From contig CAITNF010000013.1 of NCBI GenBank assembly GCA_903893745.1, positions 1 through 64,000 of the forward strand: a stretch of DNA of 64,000 nt, written 5' to 3'. The translations under genes and the position numbers were made by a program. Positions 41,359 through 49,860 of the stretch are shown piece by piece. Source of the DNA: an uncultured Actinomycetes bacterium (GTDB taxonomy: Bacteria; Actinomycetota; Acidimicrobiia; Acidimicrobiales; RAAP-2). Numbering within the stretch: position 1 is the stretch's first letter; every line of letters starts with the position of its first letter. Under the pieces are notes generated by a model that was not told the DNA's origin, searched no databases, and saw nothing but the letters and a program-made list of their open reading frames with translations.

Positions 41359-42450
41359 ATGGCAACGACGCCCCTGACCCCCGAGCTCATCAAACTCGCT
41401 CCCAAAGTTCTGCTGCACGACCACCTTGATGGTGGCGTCCGGCCCGCGACGGTGCTGGAGCTCGCACGAGAGAGCGGCTACCAGGGACTACCTACTTCTG
41501 ACCTGGACGAACTTGCCACCTGGTTTATCGCCGACGAACCCGGGAGTGACCTTGTGCGCTACCTCGAAGGTTTCGCCCACACCACGGCAGTTATGCAGAC
41601 GCGTGATCAACTCGAACGCGTCGCCAGTGAGTGCGCCCTCGATTTGGCTCGCGACGGGATTGTCTACGCCGAAGTTCGCTTCGCGCCAGAACTTCATCAA
41701 CAGGGTGGACTCACGCTGGACGAAATTGTGTCGTCCGTACTTGACGGCTTCGTTCACGGCACGGACCAAGCCGCCAGCGAGGGACGACACATTGTTGTTC
41801 GTACAATTCTTTCGGCGATGCGCCAAGCGAACATGACGAGCACTATCGCGGCGCTGGCCGTCCAATTTCGTGATCGTGGCGTCTGCGCCTTTGATATCGC
41901 GGGACCGGAAGACGGTTTCCCGCCCACGCAACACTTAGACGCATTCCATCTCGTGCAGCGCGAAAACTTTCATCTCACCGTGCACGCGGGAGAGGCATTC
42001 GGCCTGCCTTCAATTTGGGAGGCAGTGCAATTTTGCAACGCCGAACGTCTCGGTCACGGCGTACGTATCATTGATGACGTGGTGCAACAAGGTGACCACT
42101 ACGAACTCGGACGTCTCGCCCACTACATCCGAGACCGGCGGATTCCCCTGGAAGTCTGTCCCACCTCGAACGTGCACACGGGGGCCGCTCGCTCGATTCA
42201 CGAACACCCGATTGAGTTACTGCGTAAACTTCGCTTCCGCGTAACCGTGAATACCGACAACCGTCTCATGAGCGGCATCACGCTGAGCAGCGAGTTCGCC
42301 GCCTGCGCGGCCGCCTTCAACTGGACACTCGAGGATATGGAGTGGCTGACTCTCAACGCGGCGAAGAGTTCGTTCTACCCCTTTGACCAGCGACTCGCCA
42401 TGATTGACACGGTGATCAAGCCGGGTTACGCCGCTCTGCGGTCTCGCTAA
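41359..42450 (+). CDS. add: Adenosine deaminase
   Basis: 363 aa TIM-barrel metal hydrolase. Zinc ligands: the paired His in L-H-D-H-L-D-G near residue 19, H in T-V-H-A-G-E near 213, and the second Asp in N-T-D-N-R near 295. The catalytic Glu is in the H-A-G-E motif and the His in R-L-G-H-G. It converts adenosine and deoxyadenosine to inosine and deoxyinosine. It ends tail-to-tail with the mutase gene, sharing CTAA. Confidence 0.95.
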   Translation: MATTPLTPELIKLAPKVLLHDHLDGGVRPATVLELARESGYQGLPTSDLDELATWFIADEPGSDLVRYLEGFAHTTAVMQTRDQLERVASECALDLARDGIVYAEVRFAPELHQQGGLTLDEIVSSVLDGFVHGTDQAASEGRHIVVRTILSAMRQANMTSTIAALAVQFRDRGVCAFDIAGPEDGFPPTQHLDAFHLVQRENFHLTVHAGEAFGLPSIWEAVQFCNAERLGHGVRIIDDVVQQGDHYELGRLAHYIRDRRIPLEVCPTSNVHTGAARSIHEHPIELLRKLRFRVTVNTDNRLMSGITLSSEFAACAAAFNWTLEDMEWLTLNAAKSSFYPFDQRLAMIDTVIKPGYAALRSR

Positions 42451-44105
42451 AGCCGCAGTCGACGTTCTAGGTCTTCGGCGATTGCGGTCAGTCGAATATT
42501 TGCGGCGGCGCGCTGCGGCGCCAGCGCCATCTTGTCGTCACGCGGCGGGGTTAGTTCAAGGTACGCCTTCAATTTAGGTTCGGTCCCCGATGGGCGCACT
42601 ACGACCCAGCCAGCGTCACCAAACTGTAGATACACGCCTTCGGTTGGTGGAAGTCCCCGAAAGCCCGTGGCGAGGTCAACGACCATCGTCACATCCTGTC
42701 CACCCAGAGTGGCGGGAGGTTCAACCAAGAGCCGCGCCACCGACGCACTAATGGTGGCCATGGCACTATCGCCCTCGGCACGAATAGCCACTTGGCAACC
42801 AGCGTGAACTCCGTATCGCTTCTCAAGTTCATCGAGCCGATCAAGCAGCGACGCGCCGTATCCGTCAAGTTCCACCGCTAGTCGACAGAGCACCAGAGCT
42901 GCCGACATACCGTCCTTATCGGCCACGAGTGGATCGACCGCGTAACCCAGCGCTTCTTCGTAACCAAAGGCGAGTATTCCTTCTCCAGCCGCTCGACCAA
43001 TCCACTTGAAACCGGTTAACGTTCGGGCGAATCGCATCCAGTGCTTTTCGACCATCTTTTCGAGCATGGTTGACGACACAATGGTGGTAGCCATGACGTT
43101 GCCCGGCGCCCCGGGGTCTTCGAGAATGGCCGACGCAATGAGCCAACCAATCTCGTCGCCCCGCAACACTCGCCACCCTTCGCGCCCCTTGACCGCTACA
43201 CCGAGACGATCGGCATCAGGGTCGTTGGCTACTACCAATGACGAGCCCGTTGCGTTGGCCTCAGCCAGAGCCAAGTCGAGAGCACCGGGCTCTTCGGGAT
43301 TAGGGAAGGCGAGTGTGGAAAAGTCGGCGTCCGGAACGAACTGCGACGCGACTGGATTCACGCCACGGTAGCCCGCCGCCACAAACAGCTCCATCATCGT
43401 GACGCCGCCAACGCCGTGTAGCGGCGTATAGGTAATCGGGAAATCAGTTCCCCCCTTGACGCCAAAGCGACTCGCGAAGTGATCGCGATAGCGCGCCAGT
43501 AGTGACGCAGTTAAGTAGTGATGGAGCGGACTGGTACGTTCGCCCAGGGCGGGCGTGCCCGCCGTGCGGGCGCCGTTCTCAACAGTGGCATCGTCTGGGG
43601 CAATGATCTGTGATCCATCCGCGGCAAAGAGTTTGTATCCGTTGTCACCAGGGGGGTTATGACTCGCCGTGATCATGATGCCGGCCACCGCTCGTAACTC
43701 TTTTACCGCAAACGCCACCAAGGGGGTGGGTAGTGGTCGAGGCATTTCATGTACGACAATGCCCGCACCGAGCAGCACGGCAACCACTTCGTCATTGAAA
43801 GCCTCTGAGCCGTGTCGCGCATCACGTCCGACAACCACGCCCAGCGAGCAGTCCGCACCGCTCTCTTCAAGCCACTGAGCAACGCCCTGAGTGGCCCGTC
43901 GAACCGTGCAGCGATTCATCCCCGCCGGACCAGCCATAACAGGACCACGCAGCCCGGCGGTGCCAAAGGTGAGTGGAGCACTAAATCGGCGTTGAAGTTC
44001 GGCCTCATTACCCTCGTCAAGAAGTTGTTGCAACGTGGCAACGTCGAGCGGATCGGGGTCAGCGGCCAGCCACGCCGCTACCTGTTCTTCAAGCTCGTGG
44101 TTCAC
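42447..44105 (-). CDS. Phosphosugar mutase (PMM/PGM family), candidate phosphopentomutase
   Basis: 552 aa alpha-D-phosphohexomutase fold. The phosphoserine loop is T-A-S-H-N-P near residue 145, the Mg loop D-P-D-A-D-R near 290, the sugar loop G-Y-E-E-A-L-G near 400 and the phosphate loop R-P-S-G-T-E-P-K near 510. The family interconverts sugar 1- and 6-phosphates (or 1- and 5-phosphates). The GTG start overlaps the punA stop (GTGA). In this nucleoside operon without deoB, phosphopentomutase activity is a reasonable inference; mycobacteria pair a similar gene (pmmB) with the nucleoside phosphorylase gene. Glucose or mannose phosphate could also be substrates. Confidence 0.88.
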   Translation of the reverse strand: MNHELEEQVAAWLAADPDPLDVATLQQLLDEGNEAELQRRFSAPLTFGTAGLRGPVMAGPAGMNRCTVRRATQGVAQWLEESGADCSLGVVVGRDARHGSEAFNDEVVAVLLGAGIVVHEMPRPLPTPLVAFAVKELRAVAGIMITASHNPPGDNGYKLFAADGSQIIAPDDATVENGARTAGTPALGERTSPLHHYLTASLLARYRDHFASRFGVKGGTDFPITYTPLHGVGGVTMMELFVAAGYRGVNPVASQFVPDADFSTLAFPNPEEPGALDLALAEANATGSSLVVANDPDADRLGVAVKGREGWRVLRGDEIGWLIASAILEDPGAPGNVMATTIVSSTMLEKMVEKHWMRFARTLTGFKWIGRAAGEGILAFGYEEALGYAVDPLVADKDGMSAALVLCRLAVELDGYGASLLDRLDELEKRYGVHAGCQVAIRAEGDSAMATISASVARLLVEPPATLGGQDVTMVVDLATGFRGLPPTEGVYLQFGDAGWVVVRPSGTEPKLKAYLELTPPRDDKMALAPQRAAANIRLTAIAEDLERRLRL

Positions 44106-44920
44106 AAGATCGGAAGCAGCTGCCGCAACAAAGCCCCTAGTGACGCCGACGCCGCTTGCCCCGCTTCGAGAACTTCGAGATGGTTCAACGGCGTGTCCGC
44201 AACACCAGCAGCGAGATTGGAGACCAGGCTCAGCCCCATAACTTCGGCCCCGAGGTGGCGAGCAGCAATGGCTTCAAGCACCGTCGACATTCCCACCAAC
44301 GTGGCGCCCATAGTGCGGGCCATCGCAATCTCCGCTGGTGTTTCGTAGTGCGGACCGCGAAATCCCGCATAAATTCCTTCACTCAGGCCCGGTACTGCGG
44401 CCAATGCGAGAGCACGAAGGCGCGCACTGTAGAGATCAGTCAGGTCCACGAATCGAGAACCGAACTCTTCCGGTGGTGGAGGTCCCTCCATTGGTGAGGT
44501 CGCCGTGAGGTTCAGATGATCGCGAATGAGCACGACGGTACCGGCGGGCTTGGCGCGATCAATTCCCCCGCAGGCATTTGTCAACACGACACGGCGTGCG
44601 CCGGCCGCGATCACGGTACGAATCGGATGAACCACCTGATCAACCGCGTGCCCCTCGTAAAGATGGACGCGACCGGCGACCAGAGCAACATTGCGGCCCT
44701 CAACGTTCAGCGAAAGAATCTGACCGTGGTGACCAGCCACCGTCGGGGCAAAAAAACCTGGCAGAGACGTGGTGGCGACGTCACTGGTCGGAGCACCGAG
44801 CGCCGTTGCGCCTTCTCGCCAGCCCGATCCCAGCACAATGGCGACGTCGTATGAATCGACACCACTCTTTGATCGCAGCTCATCGGCTGCCTGGCGCGCC
44901 AATTCATAAGGGTTCGTCAT
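44102..44920 (-). CDS. punA: Purine nucleoside phosphorylase
   Basis: 272 aa, trimeric PNP type. V-L-G-S-G-W near residue 32 is the phosphate loop, G-R-V-H-L-Y-E-G-H-A near 80 the ribose/phosphate site, T-N-A-C-G-G-I near 112 and F-R-G-P-H-Y-E-T-P-A-E near 195 the purine site. It cleaves inosine/guanosine and the deoxy forms to the base and (deoxy)ribose 1-phosphate. The ATG at 44920 overlaps the preceding stop by one base (TAATG), with GGTGGG upstream. Confidence 0.95.
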   Translation of the reverse strand: MTNPYELARQAADELRSKSGVDSYDVAIVLGSGWREGATALGAPTSDVATTSLPGFFAPTVAGHHGQILSLNVEGRNVALVAGRVHLYEGHAVDQVVHPIRTVIAAGARRVVLTNACGGIDRAKPAGTVVLIRDHLNLTATSPMEGPPPPEEFGSRFVDLTDLYSARLRALALAAVPGLSEGIYAGFRGPHYETPAEIAMARTMGATLVGMSTVLEAIAARHLGAEVMGLSLVSNLAAGVADTPLNHLEVLEAGQAASASLGALLRQLLPIL

Positions 44921-45771
44921 TACTGTCCCACCGTGTGCCAAACCGTCGACGTCTCGACAAATGCTCGAAGGCGTCGCAGCGACGAGTCGTCGCTTGCTGC
45001 TGGTCGAAGTACCCGCTTGATTGTTGCCGCGCCGGCCACGGCCAGCTCTCCAGCCTGCGCGCCAGCACCTTCGAGATCAAGTCCATCGACGTCCTCGTGC
45101 GTGGCCAATGTCGAGGCGAGTTCACTCGTGATGCCAGTCACGATATTAAAAACACCCCCAGGAAAGTCTGAGGTGGCGGTCATCTCTCCGAGCAAGAGCG
45201 CCGGAGTAGGCCGTCGCTCTGACGCCAGAACCACAACGGAATTACCCACGGTCACCGGTGCCAGCACGGCATCAACAAAACCCTCCAGCGAAGAGTCCTG
45301 GGGGGCGATTACGGCGATGACGCCACTCGGCACCGGCATCGAGAAATTGAAAAATGGACCAGCGACGGGGTTCGCGCCACCAAAGACCTGAGTAATTTTG
45401 TCCGTCCAGCCGGCGTACCAAACAATTCGATCGATTGATCTCGCCACCACTGCTTGAGCTTCTTTCGTCTTGAGACCCTCCGCGACTTGCACGTGTTCGG
45501 TCAGTTCATCGCGGCGTGATTCGGCCATCTCGGCTAATCGATAGATCACTTGGCCACGGTTATACGCAGATGCGGCCCACCACTTAGGCTGTGCAACTCG
45601 AGCGGCGTACACGGCTTCGCGTACATCCTTCTTCGACCCTTGCGCAATATTGGCCCAGTAGGCACCTTTCGCGGTCTTCACTTCGTACGTTCGCCCGGAC
45701 TCTGAGCGAGGGAAGGCGCCATTGATCAAAAGCTTGTAGGTCTTGCGAACTTCCAAACGTTTCTTAGACAT
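44920..45771 (-). CDS. Half-length aldehyde dehydrogenase-like protein without catalytic Cys (ALDH16 C-terminal domain-like)
   Basis: 283 aa from the ATG at 45771, which overlaps the full ALDH gene by 8 nt. It matches the N-terminal oligomerisation and coenzyme-binding half of ALDH: W-Y-A-G-W-T-D-K, P-S-G-V-I-A-V-I-A-P-Q, P-G-G-V-F-N-I-V-T-G. It stops soon after the region that should hold E-L-G-G, so the catalytic domain and Cys are absent. Full ALDH (488 aa) plus this piece (about 771 aa) has the size and domain order of ALDH16, whose C-terminal part is a non-catalytic ALDH-like domain. It is therefore probably a structural partner of the upstream enzyme rather than a pseudogene. Confidence 0.75.
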   Translation of the reverse strand: MSKKRLEVRKTYKLLINGAFPRSESGRTYEVKTAKGAYWANIAQGSKKDVREAVYAARVAQPKWWAASAYNRGQVIYRLAEMAESRRDELTEHVQVAEGLKTKEAQAVVARSIDRIVWYAGWTDKITQVFGGANPVAGPFFNFSMPVPSGVIAVIAPQDSSLEGFVDAVLAPVTVGNSVVVLASERRPTPALLLGEMTATSDFPGGVFNIVTGITSELASTLATHEDVDGLDLEGAGAQAGELAVAGAATIKRVLRPAASDDSSLRRLRAFVETSTVWHTVGQ

Positions 45772-47230
45772 TGAGGTACGCCTCCAATCCGTGACGTCCA
45801 CCTTCGCGACCAAAGCCCGATTCGCGCATGCCGCCAAAAGGACTTGTGGGGTCGAACCGGTTGTAGGTGTTCGCCCACACGACTCCCGCACGGAGTCGCT
45901 CCGCCACCCAGAGCGTTCGACTTCCTTTCTCGCTCCACACGCCACAGGCCAGTCCGTACTTGGTGTTGTTGGCTTTCGCCACCGCCTCTTCGGGGGTTCG
46001 AAACGTCAACATGGACAGCACTGGACCGAAGATCTCTTCACGAGCTATTCGATGTGATTGACTCACGTCAGCAAAAATGGTTGGAGAAAACCAGTAACCA
46101 GTGTCGGGGAGTCGACACGAACTGGTGTAACGAGTCGCTCCTTCCAACTCACCGTACGCAGTGAGTTCGCGAATCTTTTCTAGTTGCGCCGCGGAGTTAA
46201 TGGCGCCCACGTCAGTGTTCTTGTCGAGCGGATCGCCTACGCGGAGTTGGTCGACGCGTCGGACTAATCGACGCAGTACCTCGTCCGCCACGGATTCTTG
46301 GACGAGCAGCCGTGAACCAGCACAACAGACGTGGCCCTGATTAAAGAAGATTCCATCGATAATGCCCTCAACGACTTCGTCAATGGGGGCATCCTCAAAG
46401 ACAATGTTGGCGCCCTTGCCACCAAGTTCTAAGGTCAAGCGCTTATCAGTCGAAGCGAGCCGTTCTTGGATCAGACGACCGACTTCGGTCGAACCAGTAA
46501 AGGCAATCTTGTCGATCCCCGGATGCGCGACGAGTGCCGAACCGGTGGACCCATCGCCGGTCAGAATGTTCACGACCCCCGCGGGTAGTTCGGCCTGTTC
46601 GAGAATCTCCGCCAAAATCAACGCACTCAGTGGTGTTGTTTCGGCCGGTTTCAAGACGCACGTATTACCGGCCGCGAGTGCCGGAGCGAGTTTCCACGCC
46701 GCCATCAAAAGTGGGAAGTTCCAAGGAATGATCTGACCCGCCACACCAATCGGTTGGGGTGACGAACCAAAGCCGGCGTGGTCCAATTTATCGGCCCAAC
46801 CTGCGTAATAGAAGAAGTGGGCAGCCGCAAGGGGTAAGTCAATATCGCGTGACTCTCGTATTGGCTTACCGTTATCGAGTGTTTCGACCACCGCGAGTTC
46901 GCGCGCGCGTTCTTGAATTAGCCGAGCGATGCGAAAAAGGTACTTGCCCCGCTCCGCGCCACTCATCGTGGACCAAACGTTGTCGTACGCCCGGCGGGCA
47001 GCCTTCACGGCGTGGTCTACGTCGCGCACGTCAGCCTGGGCCACCATAGCGAGGGGTAGCCCCGTCGCCGGATTAAGCGTCGCAAACTGCTGATGCTTCG
47101 ACGGATCAGTAAACGCACCGTCAATGAAGAGTCCATAGCTGGGCTGCAACTTGGCCAGTGCCGCTGATTCCGGCGCCGGGTCGTACGCCAATGCCCCTAA
47201 ACGAGAGATCTCCATATTGTTTTCGCTCAC
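45764..47230 (-). CDS. Aldehyde dehydrogenase (NAD-dependent, full length; ALDH16 N-terminal-like)
   Basis: 488 aa. It has P-W-N-F-P at the coenzyme site, F-T-G-S-T-E-V-G, the catalytic Glu in L-E-L-G-G-K and the catalytic Cys in N-Q-G-H-V-C-C-A-G-S-R, then E-E-I-F-G-P-V and S-P-F-G-G-M-R-E-S-G-F-G-R-E-G near the C-terminus. It oxidises an aldehyde to the acid. Just downstream of deoC (GTG one base after its stop, SD GGAG), acetaldehyde from deoxyribose phosphate is the natural candidate. The 3' end overlaps the half-length ALDH gene. Confidence 0.9.
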   Translation of the reverse strand: MSENNMEISRLGALAYDPAPESAALAKLQPSYGLFIDGAFTDPSKHQQFATLNPATGLPLAMVAQADVRDVDHAVKAARRAYDNVWSTMSGAERGKYLFRIARLIQERARELAVVETLDNGKPIRESRDIDLPLAAAHFFYYAGWADKLDHAGFGSSPQPIGVAGQIIPWNFPLLMAAWKLAPALAAGNTCVLKPAETTPLSALILAEILEQAELPAGVVNILTGDGSTGSALVAHPGIDKIAFTGSTEVGRLIQERLASTDKRLTLELGGKGANIVFEDAPIDEVVEGIIDGIFFNQGHVCCAGSRLLVQESVADEVLRRLVRRVDQLRVGDPLDKNTDVGAINSAAQLEKIRELTAYGELEGATRYTSSCRLPDTGYWFSPTIFADVSQSHRIAREEIFGPVLSMLTFRTPEEAVAKANNTKYGLACGVWSEKGSRTLWVAERLRAGVVWANTYNRFDPTSPFGGMRESGFGREGGRHGLEAYLNV

Positions 47231-47231
47231 G

Positions 47232-48224
47232 TCAATCTCCACTAAATTCGTCAGCTCGCACGTACGCACCGCGCTGCTGTTTTAATCGTTGCATCAATAG
47301 GTCATTCAGCAGCGACGAAGCACCAAATCGGAATCGCTGCGGCGTCAACCAGGCTGAACCCACTGTCTCATTGACGAGCACTAGATAGCGAATTGCATCT
47401 TTCGCAGTTCTAATACCACCAGCGACTTTTACACCAATCACTTCACCAGTGGCCTCAGCAAAATCGCGAACCGCTTCGAGCATAATGAGCGCTACTGGCG
47501 TCGTCGCAGCCACCGCGACCTTCCCGGTCGATGTCTTAATAAAATCAGCGCCACCGAGCATCGCGAGCCAACTTGCCCGGCGGACGTTGTCGTAGGTGAC
47601 CAACTCCCCGGTCTCGAGAATGACTTTGAGATGTGCTGAACCACAGGCCGCCTTCACTGCGACGATCTCGTCAAAGACTTGTCCTAAGCGTCCACTCAGA
47701 AACGCCCCCCGATCGATGACCATGTCAATTTCGTCAGCTCCGCTAGCCACTGCTTCTCGAACGTCGAGCAGCTTTACGGCCAGGGATGCGCGGCCTGAAG
47801 GAAAGGCCGTCGCCACCGACGCCACCGCCACCGACGAATCACCCAAGACGGAGCGAGCATGTGCCACCAGGTCCGGGTACACGCACACTGCCGCTACCGC
47901 GGGAACAGAACTATCGAACGGGTCAGGCCGAAGCGCCTTCGTACAGAGCGACCGCACGCGGCCCAGAGTGTCGGCACCTTCCAGCGTCGTCAGATCCACC
48001 ATTGAAATCGCCAAATCAATTGCCTGCATTTTGGACGACTTCTTGATTGATCGAGTAGCAAGTTTCGCGGCCCGCGCTTCCACGCCTACAGCGTCAACAC
48101 CCGAAAGCCGACTGAGGAGTGAACGCAACTCAGTTTCCGACGCAATTTTCGGGAGCACGGCGGCTCCCGCTATTCGCACCGCCCGGTCATTGGCAGTGAC
48201 GAGCCGTAATGGTGCGGTGCTCAC
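47232..48224 (-). CDS. deoC: Deoxyribose-phosphate aldolase
   Basis: 330 aa from the GTG at 48224. The Schiff-base Lys is in A-D-F-I-K-T-S-T-G-K, the second Lys in G-V-K-V-A-G-G-I, and an Asp in E-I-D-M-V-I-D. It is a long form (about 330 aa, against about 250 in E. coli), with an N-terminal extension of roughly 60-70 residues. It splits 2-deoxyribose 5-phosphate to glyceraldehyde 3-phosphate and acetaldehyde. A TAGCGT -10 ends 7 nt before the GTG, so I read it as leaderless. It heads the operon deoC-ALDH-halfALDH-punA-mutase. Confidence 0.9.
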   Translation of the reverse strand: MSTAPLRLVTANDRAVRIAGAAVLPKIASETELRSLLSRLSGVDAVGVEARAAKLATRSIKKSSKMQAIDLAISMVDLTTLEGADTLGRVRSLCTKALRPDPFDSSVPAVAAVCVYPDLVAHARSVLGDSSVAVASVATAFPSGRASLAVKLLDVREAVASGADEIDMVIDRGAFLSGRLGQVFDEIVAVKAACGSAHLKVILETGELVTYDNVRRASWLAMLGGADFIKTSTGKVAVAATTPVALIMLEAVRDFAEATGEVIGVKVAGGIRTAKDAIRYLVLVNETVGSAWLTPQRFRFGASSLLNDLLMQRLKQQRGAYVRADEFSGD

Positions 48225-48231
48225 CCGCCTA

Positions 48232-48237
48232 ACGCTA
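48232..48237 (-). promoter_or_regulatory. -10 element of leaderless deoC promoter
   Basis: TAGCGT on the minus strand, 7 nt before the GTG at 48224. It supports the chosen start over the longer open frame, which runs into rmlC. Confidence 0.5.
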
Positions 48238-48267
48238 CAACGAACCGAGACCGCGCGGTGGCGGTAC

Positions 48268-48834
48268 TTAACGACGAAATACTGGCAGTTCGTTCGCGGC
48301 TCGCCGCGTCGCCAGTGAGGGCGCCGCGCCGTCCTTTTCCGACACAATCGGCGCGCCGTCTACGCCCCACACGACGTTCAGCTCGTCATCAAAGGGGTTG
48401 ATTTCGAGTTCCATGGTGGCGTTGAATGGCGACGACAGTAAGTACGAAAGAACGGCGTGCTCACTCGTGACGCCAAAGCCGTGCGCGACACCTTCTGGCA
48501 ACAGAACCGACAGTCCCTCCTCGGCCGACAGAGGAACGACGACGACGCGACCGTACGAGGGCGAGCCAACTCGGATGTCGACAATCACGTCATTGAGTGT
48601 TCCAGCAACGCAAGTCACTACTTTGGCTTGTCCTTGCGGAGCTATTGAGTAGTGGAGTCCTCGAACCACGTTGCGACGTGACTGCGAAAGGTTAGATTGT
48701 CGGGTCTGAAAACTTACTCCGCCTCGCTCAAGGTCGTCTGCTTTAAACCACTCACGAAAAAACCCGCGATCGTCTTGCCACACGGGCGACTTCAGAATGA
48801 GAAGTCCCTCGATTTCAGACTCGATGAAATCCAC
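48268..48834 (-). CDS. rmlC: dTDP-4-dehydrorhamnose 3,5-epimerase (RmlC-like)
   Basis: 188 aa cupin. The catalytic His is in V-V-R-G-L-H-Y, with the Asp-containing D-V-I-V-D-I-R and V-A-H-G-F further on. R-G-F-F-R-E-W near residue 24 is the substrate arm. It epimerises C3 and C5 of dTDP-4-keto-6-deoxyglucose. I chose the GTG at 48834, which overlaps the rmlB stop by one base (TAGTG). No rmlD is present, so the final sugar could be rhamnose (reductase elsewhere) or another 6-deoxy sugar. Confidence 0.88.
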   Translation of the reverse strand: MDFIESEIEGLLILKSPVWQDDRGFFREWFKADDLERGGVSFQTRQSNLSQSRRNVVRGLHYSIAPQGQAKVVTCVAGTLNDVIVDIRVGSPSYGRVVVVPLSAEEGLSVLLPEGVAHGFGVTSEHAVLSYLLSSPFNATMELEINPFDDELNVVWGVDGAPIVSEKDGAAPSLATRRAANELPVFRR

Positions 48835-49808
48835 TATCCGCGACCTTTCAGCGGACGCCACCAGGACTCATTTTCTTGATACCACTTCACGGTGTTGGCG
48901 AGTCCTTGCTCGAAGTCGACCTGGGGTCTATACCCAAGTTCTTGTTTGATTTTTGACCAGTCAACGGAGTAGCGCCGATCATGCCCGAGCCGATCAGTAA
49001 CAATCTCAATCATCGATTCGTCACTCGTACAAAGCGCCAGAAGCTGACTCGTTAGCTCGCGGTTGGTCAACTCAGTTCCGCCACCAATGTTATAAATCTC
49101 GCCAGCGCGGCCACCCTCCAGCACGGCCAAAATGCCCCGACAGTGATCATCAACGTGCAACCAATCACGTACGTTCATTCCATCACCGTAGAGGGGGACC
49201 TTTAGGCCATCAAAGAGATTGGTAACGAAGAGCGGAATCAACTTCTCGGGAAACTGTCGTGGTCCATAGTTATTGGAACAGCGTGTCACCACGACGTTGA
49301 GTCCGTACGTCCGGTGATACGCCAGAGCGGCCAGATCGGAACCCGCCTTTGACGAAGAGTACGGCGAGTTTGGTTCGAGAATGTGATCTTCGGTCCACGA
49401 TCCCTCTTCAATTGAACCGTAAACCTCGTCGGTCGATACGTGGACAAAACGTTCTATTCCATGCTGGCGTGCACTCTCCAGTAACTGCTGGGTGCCCAGT
49501 ACGTTCGTCTCAAAGAATGCTTTGGCGCCGGTAATAGAGCGATCGACGTGACTCTCCGCTGCGAAATGCACTACCGAGTGCGTGTCGCGAAGTACCTGCT
49601 CGGTGACGGCGGCATCGGTAATCGAACCGTGAATAAATTGCACCCGACTATCGCTCAGCACGTTAACCAAATTTTCAAGGCGACCTGAATACGTCAGCGC
49701 GTCGAGCACCACAATTTCGTCATACCCAAATTGATCTGCCTGCTGGAGGAGCAGCTCAATGAAGCGCGACCCAATGAACCCCGCGGCCCCGGTGATTACT
49801 ACGCGCAT
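48834..49808 (-). CDS. rmlB: dTDP-glucose 4,6-dehydratase
   Basis: 324 aa extended SDR. NAD motif [20 protein letters not shown] near 80, catalytic S/T-D-E in V-S-T-D-E-V-Y, Y-S-S-S-K-A, and [14 protein letters not shown], all characteristic of RmlB. It converts dTDP-glucose to dTDP-4-keto-6-deoxyglucose. A GAGG SD lies 8-9 nt upstream of the ATG. It is divergent from rmlA with 52 nt between the starts. Confidence 0.95.
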   Translation of the reverse strand: MRVVITGAAGFIGSRFIELLLQQADQFGYDEIVVLDALTYSGRLENLVNVLSDSRVQFIHGSITDAAVTEQVLRDTHSVVHFAAESHVDRSITGAKAFFETNVLGTQQLLESARQHGIERFVHVSTDEVYGSIEEGSWTEDHILEPNSPYSSSKAGSDLAALAYHRTYGLNVVVTRCSNNYGPRQFPEKLIPLFVTNLFDGLKVPLYGDGMNVRDWLHVDDHCRGILAVLEGGRAGEIYNIGGGTELTNRELTSQLLALCTSDESMIEIVTDRLGHDRRYSVDWSKIKQELGYRPQVDFEQGLANTVKWYQENESWWRPLKGRG

Positions 49809-49848
49809 TGAAGTACCTCGGCCAAAAGAGAAGGGGTTACTGGACTTC

Positions 49849-49854
49849 TATACT
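49849..49854 (+). promoter_or_regulatory. -10 element of leaderless rmlA promoter
   Basis: TATACT, the best -10 match in the window, ends 6 nt before the GTG at 49861. No SD precedes the gene. Confidence 0.6.
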
Positions 49855-49860
49855 AATGGA

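Noticed and set aside
44920-45771. Half-length ALDH as a pseudogene caused by frameshift
   Set aside because: No ALDH catalytic-domain coding is readable downstream in another frame; punA begins immediately with its own SD, and the start overlaps the full ALDH gene as in designed operons.
47596-48318. 240-codon open frame on the plus strand over deoC
   Set aside because: It is antisense to deoC and rmlC, has a Ser/Arg/Thr-rich composition with no domain, and is a shadow of the real genes.
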